Positions 34,771 through 45,585 of a DNA stretch of 64,000 nt are shown piece by piece. The translations under genes were made by a program, and so were the position numbers. The notes beneath the pieces are model-generated. The model worked only from the letters and a program-made list of their open reading frames with translations, made no database searches and was not told where the DNA came from. Origin of the DNA: Brachionus rotundiformis (lineage: Eukaryota; Rotifera; Eurotatoria; Ploima; Brachionidae); assembly GCA_016802295.1 (NCBI GenBank), contig JAESIW010000207.1, positions 1,750,032 to 1,814,031 of the forward strand, given 5' to 3'. Positions within the stretch are counted from its first letter, which is position 1. Each line of letters starts with the position of its first letter.

Positions 34771-35801
34771 ATTTTTTATTAATTATTTTCGTTTTGAAAG
34801 GGTCACTTTGCACAAGAGATAAACAACAGATAAACGAGAGGCTCCGTTGTATTATTTAGTAATAAATGTGTGAATATAATCAAATTATTATATGTTGTTA
34901 AAATAAAAAAGCTCTTATTTTGATGATTTGTTTTAATAAAATTTTTTAATTAAAATCAAAATTAATGTTTTTAAATTAAATTAAATTAATGAATTGAAAT
35001 ATATGTTTTTGATTTTGTAAAAAGAGCTATTTATTGAAAAAATTATCTCACATTCGTTTTATAAAATATTGTTGTTCTAATTGTTAAAAAATAATTAATA
35101 TGATTAAGTTATTTGTTAATTGGTAAGACTTATTAGTGATAATTAATAAAAATAAATGATTATTCGACTAATAAATTTAATATCCTTAAAGTATCATGAT
35201 ATTTTCACATATGAGGAAGTCTTTAAGTTACCAAATTGGTTTGAGATCTGAAAAGCTTTCCATAAGTAGGATTAAGCAGAACGACCAACTTACTGACAAC
35301 TATGGATACAACAAAAACATAATTTTTACTATAATATATTTTCTGCCAGAAAAAAATAAAAAAATTGAAAATTTTTGGTATAAATGTTAAAAAATAAAAA
35401 TAATATATGATTATTTTATATAAAGATACATTGAACAATTTGTTTAATTTAAATTATATTATGAACCTTAGTATTTAAGATTTAAAAAGTTATTTTAATT
35501 AAATCGATCAATGCGCACTCTTTAAAGCTTATTGAATTTAATACATCATCAAATCTTGATAAATTGAATTCTATTAAAAAATGAAATAAGATCTAAAACG
35601 TTCTTAGTCACATTTTTAAACAACAAACTCTAAATATCACATTTTAAACTCATATATTTAGTTTGAAAAAAGCATCATTTTTTAGTTTTTTTTTTATACT
35701 ATGTCGATCAAGACTTTTAAAAAAAAATCATATAAAAAAAATAAATAATCATTAAAGATTTATTTAAATAAAAAAAATAAATTAAAAATATAAGCATTGA
35801 G
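34771..35801. other. Convergent intergenic region
   Basis: The 3' sides of SART1 (+) and the PLP enzyme gene (-) face each other here. Sequence is AT-rich. Overlapping opposite-strand ORFs at 35196-35438 are low-complexity and rejected. Confidence 0.5.
34861..34866 (+). terminator. Probable polyadenylation signal of SART1
   Basis: AATAAA lies 90 bp after the SART1 stop codon and is followed by a TG-containing tract. In such AT-rich DNA the hexamer is common, so this rests on position alone. Confidence 0.4.
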
Positions 35802-36995
35802 CTACTTATTTCCTGTAATATTTAGATCAAAAATACTCTCTCCAAAACAATTATAAACATTAGATAATGTTTTTTTATCCAAAGTATACTCAAGAAATTT
35901 ACCATTGTCAAAATTGCCTAATTGACCTCCAGTATGAATAAAAAGAATTCGATTTCCTTTTAAATTTGATACAAAATTTCTGGCATTCTCATCATTTTGG
36001 TAATCAAGCGTCGGTTTTTGTCCATTTATCAAATTGACCAACGCATACATTGCTTTTCCTGTATAAACCGGATCTAAAATAATTCCAGTTCGTCTAAAAA
36101 ACTCGACCAAAAACTCTAGTTCTTCTTTGGTTGACTTGGCATATCCTAATCCTCGTGAGCACTGGACAATGTTGACCAGGCTACGAGGATCTATATTTGT
36201 CCCAGTTCCGAATAGGTCCTCAATTTCTTTTCTTAGATGATTGTAAAAATATGCCGCATTATCACACACACAAAAAGAGTGAACATTGAATTTGCTTCCG
36301 GTTAGAAAGTTGGCTATTGCCAGAGCCGACATAGTACCGCCTGAACCACTGGTGACCACTATGTCATCAATAAACTGGTCAATATTCTGTCTGACCATTT
36401 CATCAAATTGTTCCAAGTAGCCGAACAAACCAATTGTGTTCGAGCCTCCAATTGGTATCATATAAGACTCTTCTCCAGTGCTTTTCTTAATCTTGTCACT
36501 TAAAATCTTCATCTTATACTCAATCTCAGTCAAGTATTGAGCTCTTCTCTCTATTAAGTAAATTCTTGAGTCGAGCATCAGATCAATCAAGAGATTTCCA
36601 TTTACGTTCAATTTAGAGGGATCATTAATGTCCGATCTGAGGAAGAGATGGGTCTTAAGCCCTGCTAGCCGTGAGACACCGGCCACAGCGCGGCAATGAT
36701 TCGATTGCAGACCACCAGCAGTAAGGACATGCTTAGCTCGTTTGTCAAGTGCATCAGCAAACAAAAATTCAAGCTTTCTCAACTTATTTCCTTGGAGGTA
36801 AAGCTCATTGTGGCTTTGGTCATCCCTTTTAATAAACAACTCAAATTTGGCATCGCCTAGACCAAAATCAACTTTTTCTATTCTGGTTTCGTGTTTGTCC
36901 ACAAGTTTGAGTCTTTTTTGTGGAAGTGCGCGAATGCTTTTGGCCAAACTATGCTCGAGCAGCCATTTAGGTGCTCGGTAAGCAAATAATTTCAT
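35802..36995 (-). CDS. PLP-dependent D-cysteine desulfhydrase / ACC deaminase family enzyme
   Basis: An intronless 397-residue enzyme of the tryptophan-synthase-beta fold. The PLP Schiff-base lysine is Lys71 in GNKLRKLEF. The substrate/carboxylate loop is GGLQSNHCRAVA (about 94-105), and the phosphate-binding glycine loop is TSGSGGTMSALA. The C-terminal DPVYTGKAMYAL and ILFIHTGGQLG blocks are typical of the ACC deaminase / D-cysteine desulfhydrase group in bacteria, fungi and plants. Likely reaction: D-cysteine to pyruvate, sulfide and ammonia, or opening of a cyclic amino acid; motifs alone do not decide between them. The family is patchy in animals, so horizontal acquisition is plausible, supported by the absence of introns. 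It is encoded next to, but convergent with, SART1. Confidence 0.9.
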   Translation of the reverse strand: MKLFAYRAPKWLLEHSLAKSIRALPQKRLKLVDKHETRIEKVDFGLGDAKFELFIKRDDQSHNELYLQGNKLRKLEFLFADALDKRAKHVLTAGGLQSNHCRAVAGVSRLAGLKTHLFLRSDINDPSKLNVNGNLLIDLMLDSRIYLIERRAQYLTEIEYKMKILSDKIKKSTGEESYMIPIGGSNTIGLFGYLEQFDEMVRQNIDQFIDDIVVTSGSGGTMSALAIANFLTGSKFNVHSFCVCDNAAYFYNHLRKEIEDLFGTGTNIDPRSLVNIVQCSRGLGYAKSTKEELEFLVEFFRRTGIILDPVYTGKAMYALVNLINGQKPTLDYQNDENARNFVSNLKGNRILFIHTGGQLGNFDNGKFLEYTLDKKTLSNVYNCFGESIFDLNITGNK

Positions 36996-37985
36996 AATTA
37001 GACACCAATTTTAATTGTAATATTTTAAATTTTAAAATAAATTAGCATTTTTTTTTTAAATATTTTTATTCAAGAATATTTTTGCTTTATTTTATCTCAA
37101 TTAAAAAAAATATGTCTCTTAATTAGACTAATTAGTGAGCAAAAAATTGATTAAAGAAAATTTTTTTAAATAAATTAATCACGTGACTTCAATTGGGGAA
37201 AATTTATATTATCATAGTTACGTGTGCATGTGTATTTAGAATAAACTCTAATAAAGTAAAAAGTAAAAACCTTATCCAAAAGCATCAACTATTCAGCTGG
37301 TTTGGATCTATGGCTCAAAAAACGTGAAATTTGTTGTTTTTTAATTTTATTAAAAAACGCAATTATTACTGTAATGAAAAGAAATCAAATGATTAAATTT
37401 AATTGGCTAGCTTTAATGATATTAAAGACATTCAAAGCTTATATTTAAAAATTATATTTAAAAATTTTTTAATTCCAATAAATGAATTTGAGCTTCGAGT
37501 ATTTAAAATAAAAATTAATTCAATAAAAATTTAACTAATTTTGTTTATTTTTTTTAATGTTAAATGTTCTAAGCTTAAAACCAACCAGATCAAATAAAAG
37601 TAAAAAAAATAGCCCATTTGAGCTGGCTGAGAAATTTTTTTCCAAGATGGTTCAATTGCTGGCAAAATCGGTAAACAAACAAATTAAAAAAAAAATTTTA
37701 TAGCTGATTGACAATAGGGCTTGGCTCTAGTGTTCTCTAACAAAAAGTCTTTGCCATATTGTAATCTCGAGACCAAAATAGAAGCGATGAAAAATTAAAA
37801 ATTTGCATGCATTTTTAAATTCAAGGATTTCAAATTTTAAAATTTTCCTATGCTTTTTTTATTAGCTTTTTACTTGGTGGAAACAGAAAATAAAAAAAAA
37901 TATTAATATATTTTTATATATAATGACAAATACAGCAATTATTTAAACTATTCTAATTGAAAAATCTTTATTTAGATTGGCAAAA
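36996..37985. other. Divergent intergenic region
   Basis: About 1 kb between the start of the PLP enzyme gene (-) and the forkhead gene (+), so both promoters should be here. AT-rich, with no clear elements beyond TA-rich runs near 37900-37925. Confidence 0.5.
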
Positions 37986-38924
37986 ATGGCCCACGATTTA
38001 AGCCTGCTTGATAACATTGATGTAATTGATCTGAATTTGTTTGATGCACATTTCCAAATCGAAGATTTGCTGGCTGATGTGTCTTTTTCTGAGAAAAATT
38101 CAACTTTTAACTTTTTGAACAGCACGCCGCCAGTGTCCAGTTATGCATGTCCAGTGTGGCCGGTATGTGACGACTACGGCTCTTTGCCCGGCAGTGACCA
38201 GGAGAATATGGCCGAGGAGGAGTCGCATAGCGAGGAGGATGGCACAGGAATTGAGTTGGTCAAGAAGCGTAAAAAAGCGGCCAATTTTGACAAGCCGCCC
38301 GAGCCTTATGCAGACATGATTGCCAAGGCCATTATGTCCTCGGGTACCAATCTTATGCAATTAAAAGATATATATGCCTACATATCTTTTAAGTAAATAA
38401 TTGTTTAAAATATTTTTCTCTGTGTATTTAATTGATTCTAAAGCTATTCAGAATTCACCTCCAAAGTAGAGATGTCCAAGTGGAAAAGTGCCATTCGGCA
38501 CAATCTTAGCAGTCACAGTTTTTTTGTCAAGACTTTGCATAAAAATTCTCAGGGTCATTTTTGGAGCATAGAGACGAACTTCTTGTCCATCATAAAAGAA
38601 AAAGGCACCACTATAGGAATAAAAAAGTGCTTTAGCAAAAAGTCAGCTGTTCCTAAGCCAAGGCTCTCCAAGCCAAAGAAGACACCCGAACAGTTTTTCA
38701 TAGATCAAGACTTGTACAATTTCAACATGTATAATGACTCAGCATTTTTTAGCTCGACCGAGAACGATAATTCCCAGCACTCGTTTGCCTCGTCGGGTAG
38801 CAGCGGCTACCACAACTACAAGTTTCTTAGTCCAGCACATTATTCATATATGCCTCAGGCTTCATACATTATGGACAATGCCAATATAAATAGTGTACAT
38901 TTTTCTAATCAGTTAACTTATTAA
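37986..38924 (+). CDS. Divergent forkhead-box transcription factor
   Basis: Two exons, 37986-38392 and 38444-38924, with a 51-bp GT..AG intron, give 295 residues. The forkhead domain spans about 103-190: KPPEPYADMIAKAIMSS, LKDIYAYISFNYSEF, then recognition helix WKSAIRHNLSSHSFFVK and wing HFWSI. The intron falls inside the domain. An acidic stretch (EEESHSEEDGTGIE) and basic KKRKKAA lie just before it, the latter a likely nuclear localisation signal. The helix 3 core IRHNLS is intact, so DNA binding is expected. Other positions differ from the usual KPPYSYIALI start and SLNKCFVKV, so I cannot place it in a Fox class. The C-terminal 100 residues are Ser/Tyr/Asn-rich without recognised motifs. 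Confidence 0.88.
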
Positions 38925-40504
38925 AATCACATTGTGTAAATTATTTTAATGTACATTAAACAATTTAAAGAGAAAAATAAAATATCTTAGTCACTTATTT
39001 ATAGGTATTGTTGTGGCATTTTATTCAAATGCATTTATAAATATATATATATTTTTTTGTAGACTTGTATTTATTGTTAACTTATTTATTAAAACTTTAA
39101 ATTATTTAAAATCGTATTTAATTTATTATGTAAATACTGAAGCTAAACAAAAACACTAAAGGCTAGTTTGATGTTTTATAAAATTTTATCTTGATACTAT
39201 TAAATAAAAATAACTAAAATAAAGTCTTTTTTTATTTTTAAACATTTGCTCGTAATTAATTTTGTTTTTTTGATTGTTTAGTTAATTAAACAAGCGAAAT
39301 GTAGAATTTGATCAAGTCTATTCAATTTAAAATTTAAAGAGAATGTCAAAACAATCTAATTTTCTTTTGTTAACTTTTTAACTTTAAAAAAATTAATTTT
39401 TAGCAAATTACTTAACTTTAAATTTAGAATTTTTTTCTAATTTTAAAAATAAGCACCAATTTTTCTTTTAAACTAAACTTTGTTTAAATTTTTTTAAATT
39501 TGGCATAGTCTAAAATTATATGAAAAAATAATTTTTTTTATTTATCAATTTAAACTTAAATAACCTTTTTATTGATTGATAATTGTTGGAGGTTTAAACA
39601 ATAAACAGATTACATTTCATTCAGGCCTTTATTTGAATCCTTGTGAAATTAGCTGGAACAAGATGGTATTATCTTTAAACAAAAAATGTTAATCTTGGAA
39701 CAGAAGTTGTTGATTAAGTTATTTAGCTTTAAGCAGAATGAGCAAATTTTGTGTTTTTATGAAAAAAGAAACGCATATTTAAAAAATTATTTAAGATAAT
39801 ATGAATAGAATTAAAAAGTAGTGGCCAAATTTAAATTAGTAGTCGAGTCTAAATTTTAATTTTGAAAGAACAAATTAAAAAATAATTATTTTTTTAAAAA
39901 AATTTTTATATTTTATTTTAAATTAACTTGATATATTTATTCAAATTATTGATTAAGAAGATATTGTTGAATTTTTATTCATTTTATTTAGACGATTTGG
40001 GTTTTAATGAGAATAATTAGTCATATTAAATTATATTTTTTTAAAATAAAGTAAGCATTGAGCAAAATCCAATTTAAATATGAGCTACATGGAAAAAATG
40101 TGGTGAGATTAAAATTTAGAATTTGATTAAGTATCAATTTATTAATCATCGACTAAAGATTATCTATTCATTTCTCAAAAATCTCCTTATCTTGATTCTT
40201 TATTTGGTATTTTAAAGTTTGGTAGAAATTCAACACTGAATGCGGCTAAAATTCCGTTCTTTTAAAAAAAGAAAATTAATTTAACTAACTGCTCAGCTTA
40301 TTTGTTAATAAAATAACAATAATTAATATAATCTATTTTAAAATCATTTAAATCGAAAGCAACGAAATAATATAAATACACAATTGATCATTTATTCAAA
40401 ATAATCTTAATTAATAAATTTAAAATGAACAAATTTTTAAGAATTAAAATTTCTTAATATGAATAATTTTATTTATTTTTCTTTTAATAATAAAAAAGAA
40501 ATAA
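38925..40504. other. AT-rich intergenic region
   Basis: The 3' flanks of the forkhead gene (+) and the phosphatase gene (-) converge here. AATAAA-type signals occur near 38976. No gene or structured element is evident. Confidence 0.5.
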
Positions 40505-41291
40505 TTAATTTCGTGAGTAAACGGCTTGAGTTTGGTACATCGAGTTGGCCGTCTTATGGCCCATTTTTCTTATCTGGTTGAGGCGGTAGGCTCTAGCGTA
40601 CTCAAGCTCAAGATCGTAAATGCCCAATATATTTCTAAAACCAGAGTTTGGTCGGACCTGTGGTCTCAGATTGGATACCAGACTGTATGCTTGATTTAGC
40701 CTCAAATTGTAGCGGAACATGAGATAGGCGATCACAATAGTGGCCGAGCGCGATATACCACGCGCACAATTTACCACAATTTTGCCACCCGATCTCAAAC
40801 AGTCATCTATAAACATAAACGCTAGATCAAAGTCTGGCCGTATGTTGTACATTTCAACATCTTTGGCGCCCATTTGTAAAATTTTTATATTCTTGTCCGA
40901 GTATTCTTGAGTGTTTAGGCTTAATTCTTGGGCCATGTTGAGCACATGTGTTATGCCTTGGGCGCTTAGTTTACTCACATTGTTAATCGAATTATGTCCA
41001 CCTAGATACAAAAAATTTGGTATAATCTCGGACGCGGCATCACCATTATTTTTAATGTATTCTTCAAGAAATATTTGCTTGCGGTAAAGACGAAACGCGT
41101 CCAAATATGAATACTGTGGATGGTCTACCAAAGAATTCTGTCTTGTTTGACTATTAGACTTGGTATTTTCTCTTCTAAAAAGTTTTTCCAAGTTCATTGC
41201 TGAATTGTTCTTGCGTATTTCATTTGTTGGATGTTCGCTATCTATTTTCAATCTAGCTGTATTCACAGTGGAATATTTTTCCTTCGATTTT
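40505..41291 (-). CDS. Dual-specificity phosphatase-like protein with an altered P-loop
   Basis: The final exon runs from a splice acceptor near 41292 to the stop at 40505 (about 260 residues). It is open upstream of the first in-frame ATG (41197), so an upstream exon probably supplies the start. The ORF at 41424-41645 is a candidate, but the phases I tried did not join cleanly. The DUSP domain reads EIIPNFLYLGG (N-terminal strand), a Met/Asn variant of the general-acid loop region, then the signature VNCARGISRSATIVIAYLM and the C-terminal RPQVRPNSGF. The nucleophilic Cys and Arg are present, but the His that normally precedes the Cys (HCxxGxxRS) is Asn. Activity may be reduced, or it may be a pseudophosphatase-like binder. 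Family assignment is firm. Confidence 0.85.
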
Positions 41292-43055
41292 CTTGTTTTA
41301 AAAAAAAAGATTATTTATAACAGAGCTATAAATTAGATATCTGTGCAGTATTATATTCAGCACTAGCTATGGAATCATTACTTCAATTCAATTTATTTTG
41401 TTTAAATGCTTTTTTTCAATTAACTATTTAATTTCAAGAGAATCTATTAAGCTAAGAGTGTTATCTTGAAAAGGCATCAAAAATTTACTTATTTGCCTTA
41501 GTTCCACCTTGTTTGATAAAGCTGAAAAATGTGTGGTATGTCTGGTAGACTTTGGCACTGTTGTTTGTGTCATTATTACTTCCGGTTTGACGCTTGTGTA
41601 GCTTATATTGGCGCAAATAAACTGATCTATTTGTTGATTTATCATTTATCATTTTAAAAGCATGTATTATCTAATTTTAAAATTAATTTTAGAATTAAAT
41701 TTTTGAAAATTTAAATTAAGATCATTAATAAAAATGCACCAATTAATTTGCCAAATTAATATAAAAAAAAACTATTATTAATTCAAAAAATTTGTAACTC
41801 TTGTTTAAATAGAGCGCTGGTTTTAATTTTGTTTTTTAAATTAGAAAAAAAATTATATTTTGTCATCTAGATTTTATATATGTTCATTTTCACTTATGAG
41901 TTTTGTATAGACTCATTTTGTCACGATTCAAATAAAAAAGGTTGCTTAATTTTTTGATATTTTTATTGTTGTTTATTTGCAAAGATTAATTAATTTTTAA
42001 TTAATTTTAGTTTAAAAAAAGCCTGGCTTTGTTATGAACCCCAACCTGTTCTGAAGCCCGTATTAGCCTCTTTTTTTACTTGAAAGCATTTATTGGTTTT
42101 ATTTTGTGATGCAATAAATAAATTAGCTCGCTATCACAAAGCAATTTAGCTTAAATTTTGATTATCTAATACTAAATTTGATATTTTTATTTTTAATTTG
42201 AAATTTTTGATTAATGTTTTTAATATTATTTAAAGCGAAAGTCTAAATTTTATAAGCTTTGTCTTAATGATAGATACACTTAATGAGTTTTTATGATGAA
42301 AGTTGAAATAGAGAGCTTGGATAGGAATGAAAAAATGATGCACTTAAATTTGGTGGTTTGGGAGCCTACATGTTGATAATTGATTTATTTGAAGAAATAT
42401 AGCAAAGCTTTGGGAAAAAATCAATCAATTGAACACAAAATTTTAAATAAAATCTTTTTTAATAAATTTTTTTCTATGATCTCCGCACACTTTTGTGAAT
42501 TTACCAAAATTACTATTTTAAATTAATAATTAAATTAGCAAGAAAATTTCAAAAAAATTCTAATTAAAAATTTTAATATGTAATAATAATGATTTGTTAG
42601 AGTTTATCAAAATTTTAAGAATTTGTTTATAAACTTATATCACTAAAAGCAAAGTTAAAAAAGGTTTAAACATCAATTGATAATATAAATACTTTCCATT
42701 TGAATGAGGTTTCTATATTTATCAATAATTAACATATCTTAGTTGTTGTTACTCTGGCAAAAAATTGATAAATACTGATTTATAGAATTAAGAATAAATT
42801 AAAAATTTTGCATATGGAGTTTAGTACTTTGCTCAAAGTTGGTCAAATTTTTAATTTTTAAAAGAACCAAGGGCTTCATCTATTTGTATTCAATCAATAG
42901 AACTCAAGTATTATTCCAGCACTGAAGAATTATATAAACCAAATATACAAGACTGAAAATTGACCAAAAGCTTGGACAATTTATATGTAAACAAATGAAA
43001 AAAATAGAAAATAGAATTTTTTTATTTAAATTTTTAAAATTAAAAACTCTTAACC
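41292..43055. other. Intergenic region with a possible phosphatase 5' exon
   Basis: The minus-strand open frame 41424-41645 (73 codons, two near-adjacent ATG codons) may be the first exon of the phosphatase. The remaining sequence to the GPCR stop is AT-rich and featureless to me. Confidence 0.4.
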
Positions 43056-44330
43056 TTAATTACTAACATTGTTTTGTGTCAAGACCAGATTAGTGTCCTC
43101 ATTATTATCTCTTAATTTCTCTTTTTCATACAAACAATACAAAAAATAAAGATCTAATTGATCTATTTCTGCCGATGAGAGTCTGTTTTGATTATTTTCC
43201 AATTGTCGAATTATCTCCAAGGCGACTGTGGGCCGTCGAGCCAACACCTCTTCGGCTAAATTATACTCCAAAGTCTCACATGAAAAGCATCGCTTGAATT
43301 CAATTCTCATAAATGATGAAGAATACAAATAGATAATCCAGTTAAATCCATGACGTGAGAATTGAATTGTATTTAAAAGATTTAGGAATACTCGACCAAA
43401 CTTTTTTTCCAAAATTTCATGATGCCAGAACGCATAGGCTATGGTGCTAGGCAAGGTTGTGCAAATGAAAGAAATGGTCAAAAAAACCAGTAGTCTGGTG
43501 ACAAATTTTTGTCCAAATTTTACTTTTTGCTTGTTGTATTCATTGGCATTACGCGCTGCATCTCTGGTCAAATTAATCACAATCAAGTTAAGAACGCCTA
43601 GCACTGGAAAAGGAACCAAGCTGTATAAACACAAATGCAGTATATTCCAAGTCTTAAGCAATTTGTCATCATCATCATAACATTGCCACATGGTTACAAT
43701 AGTGCTTTGAGTGTTTTTGGCTGGTATTTTCACCGGTGCCATCAAATCATTCAATTTATAGATTTCATGATTGTTTTGGTGCTTTACTTCTTTGAAAACT
43801 TTAACTCTTATTAAACCATTATTTCCCAAATTTACTGGAATCACCATATTCAATAACAAAAAAAAGACCACAGACCCAGCTATTATGCAATTGGCTAGTT
43901 TTATCTGTGTGCACTTGGAACGCCAGAATGGCGAGACTATTATCAACAAACGATCAATGGTAATGATACAAAGCAAGAAAGAACTCAATTGTAAACTGGT
44001 AAAAGACATGTAGGGAATTATTTTGCAGCTAAATGCGGAAAAGTTTTCCAATCTTTTTACATGAGATTCGTCATTTAATTGTCTGTAAACTGAACTCAGA
44101 AACCATCCATACAAGCATACTGTATCTACAATGGTCAACACGGACAAGTAGCGCATACTGGACACAACTCGGATTCGTTTTTGACTAAGCAAATAAAAAC
44201 ATGTTAGATTGCCTATTGTTCCAAAAATAATGATAAAAAAGTCAATAATACTGATAGCATCTAGAACTGTATCAGTTGACTCGTAGTAGATGAACTCGAA
44301 TTCGGAACGATTAGAAAAATTTGTCATCAT
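43056..44330 (-). CDS. Rhodopsin-like (class A) G protein-coupled receptor, peptide-receptor-like
   Basis: An intronless 424-residue seven-transmembrane receptor. The extracellular N-terminus has N-glycosylation sites NFS and NRS. TM1 contains GN (FGTIGNLTCFYLL) and TM2 the conserved Asp (LTIVDTVCLYGW). A Cys before TM3 (FSCKIIPYMSF) pairs with one in the second extracellular loop. TM3 ends IDRL instead of DRY. TM6 has the FxxCxxxP core (SFICTTLPST). TM7 has FNWIIYLYSS where NPxxY is usual. A long ECL2 (about 40 residues with KNTQS) and a 90-residue tail follow. The pattern fits divergent invertebrate neuropeptide receptors, but no ligand can be assigned. It could be a distant FMRFamide- or myosuppressin-type receptor. 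Confidence 0.88.
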   Translation of the reverse strand: MMTNFSNRSEFEFIYYESTDTVLDAISIIDFFIIIFGTIGNLTCFYLLSQKRIRVVSSMRYLSVLTIVDTVCLYGWFLSSVYRQLNDESHVKRLENFSAFSCKIIPYMSFTSLQLSSFLLCIITIDRLLIIVSPFWRSKCTQIKLANCIIAGSVVFFLLLNMVIPVNLGNNGLIRVKVFKEVKHQNNHEIYKLNDLMAPVKIPAKNTQSTIVTMWQCYDDDDKLLKTWNILHLCLYSLVPFPVLGVLNLIVINLTRDAARNANEYNKQKVKFGQKFVTRLLVFLTISFICTTLPSTIAYAFWHHEILEKKFGRVFLNLLNTIQFSRHGFNWIIYLYSSSFMRIEFKRCFSCETLEYNLAEEVLARRPTVALEIIRQLENNQNRLSSAEIDQLDLYFLYCLYEKEKLRDNNEDTNLVLTQNNVSN

Positions 44331-45585
44331 AAAAGCTATGGCATCTAAAAAATAATATTTTTAGTTACAAAAAATTTTTTTTTTCCTTTTTGAATAAAAG
44401 ATAAAATATCATAAATGTACATGATTATTTTTATGTCATTTATTTTTCTGATGTTAGAAAATTAATATTTTAGATTGACAAAAGAGATAACTGAGTTATC
44501 ATTTATTATGAATAATGATAGATAGTTGTTGATATTTAGGATAAAAATTAATTCCTTTTACAAAATTTGATAAATAAACAAGCTTACGTTTAAGATCATG
44601 TGCCGCATTAAGGTTCTTTAAATTTAAATAAACTTAAGTTAATTAAAATTTTATTATAAAAAAATTTAAAATTATCCAAAACGCAATTCAAAGCTAAATT
44701 TAAAACAAGGTAAATTATCCATAATGAGAAGAAAAAGTATGTAACTTATTTAAGCAGAGTTTTTGATTATTTATTATTAGAGGCTTGGCATTCAACTTTT
44801 TTTAAAGCTTATGCTAAATGATAAAATGCATAATAAGTAAAATAATTAGACAATATTCTAATTTTTTTTTAATTAACATGTTAACTTTTTTTTTCTTGAA
44901 TAAAAAAATAAAAATTGAAATCTGTTCAAGATTATGATAAATAAAGATAATGGAAATTATCAATAGAAAATTTGAAATCTAATATAATAAAATAATTTAA
45001 TCAGTTTGACGCTATTTGAATGTAGTTGTTGGAAATAGACTGATATTTCCGAGATTTGATATATGTGACATTATTTTTCGAAATTTTTGATATTTTTATT
45101 TAAATATTTGTAATTATGGAAAATTTTGTTATATAACATAATTTTTTGATTGAGATTGCTCAACAAAAAAGTGATAATCAAATATCATATTATATCTATT
45201 TGTGTAAATAACAGTACTGGTATAAATTACAAGATAAGGAATTTATTTCCTTTCTTTAAAAGGACGTATTTTACATTTTATTAAAGCAGCTTTGTGCAGA
45301 AAATGATTAATATGATATTAAAAATTCCAAAATAACATTTAGAATTAAATGTTTGATAATTTTTTCAAAATGGCATTAAAAAAACAGAAAAGAATATTCC
45401 ATGATTAGAAATTAAATTAATCTAAATAAACAAAATAAAATTTGCTATAAAAAAGGATGAAGGAAAAATAATTTGTTATTTCCGTAATAGATTAATTTTA
45501 AAAATAAGATTATTATATGATATGATACAAATTTATATTATTAAAACATATAATTGTTACATTTTTTAATTTTATTTTAAGATAG
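44331..45585. other. Divergent intergenic region
   Basis: Upstream of both the GPCR (-) and the membrane protease (+). AT-rich, with no additional gene or element recognised. A possible 5' exon of the GPCR cannot be excluded. Confidence 0.5.
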
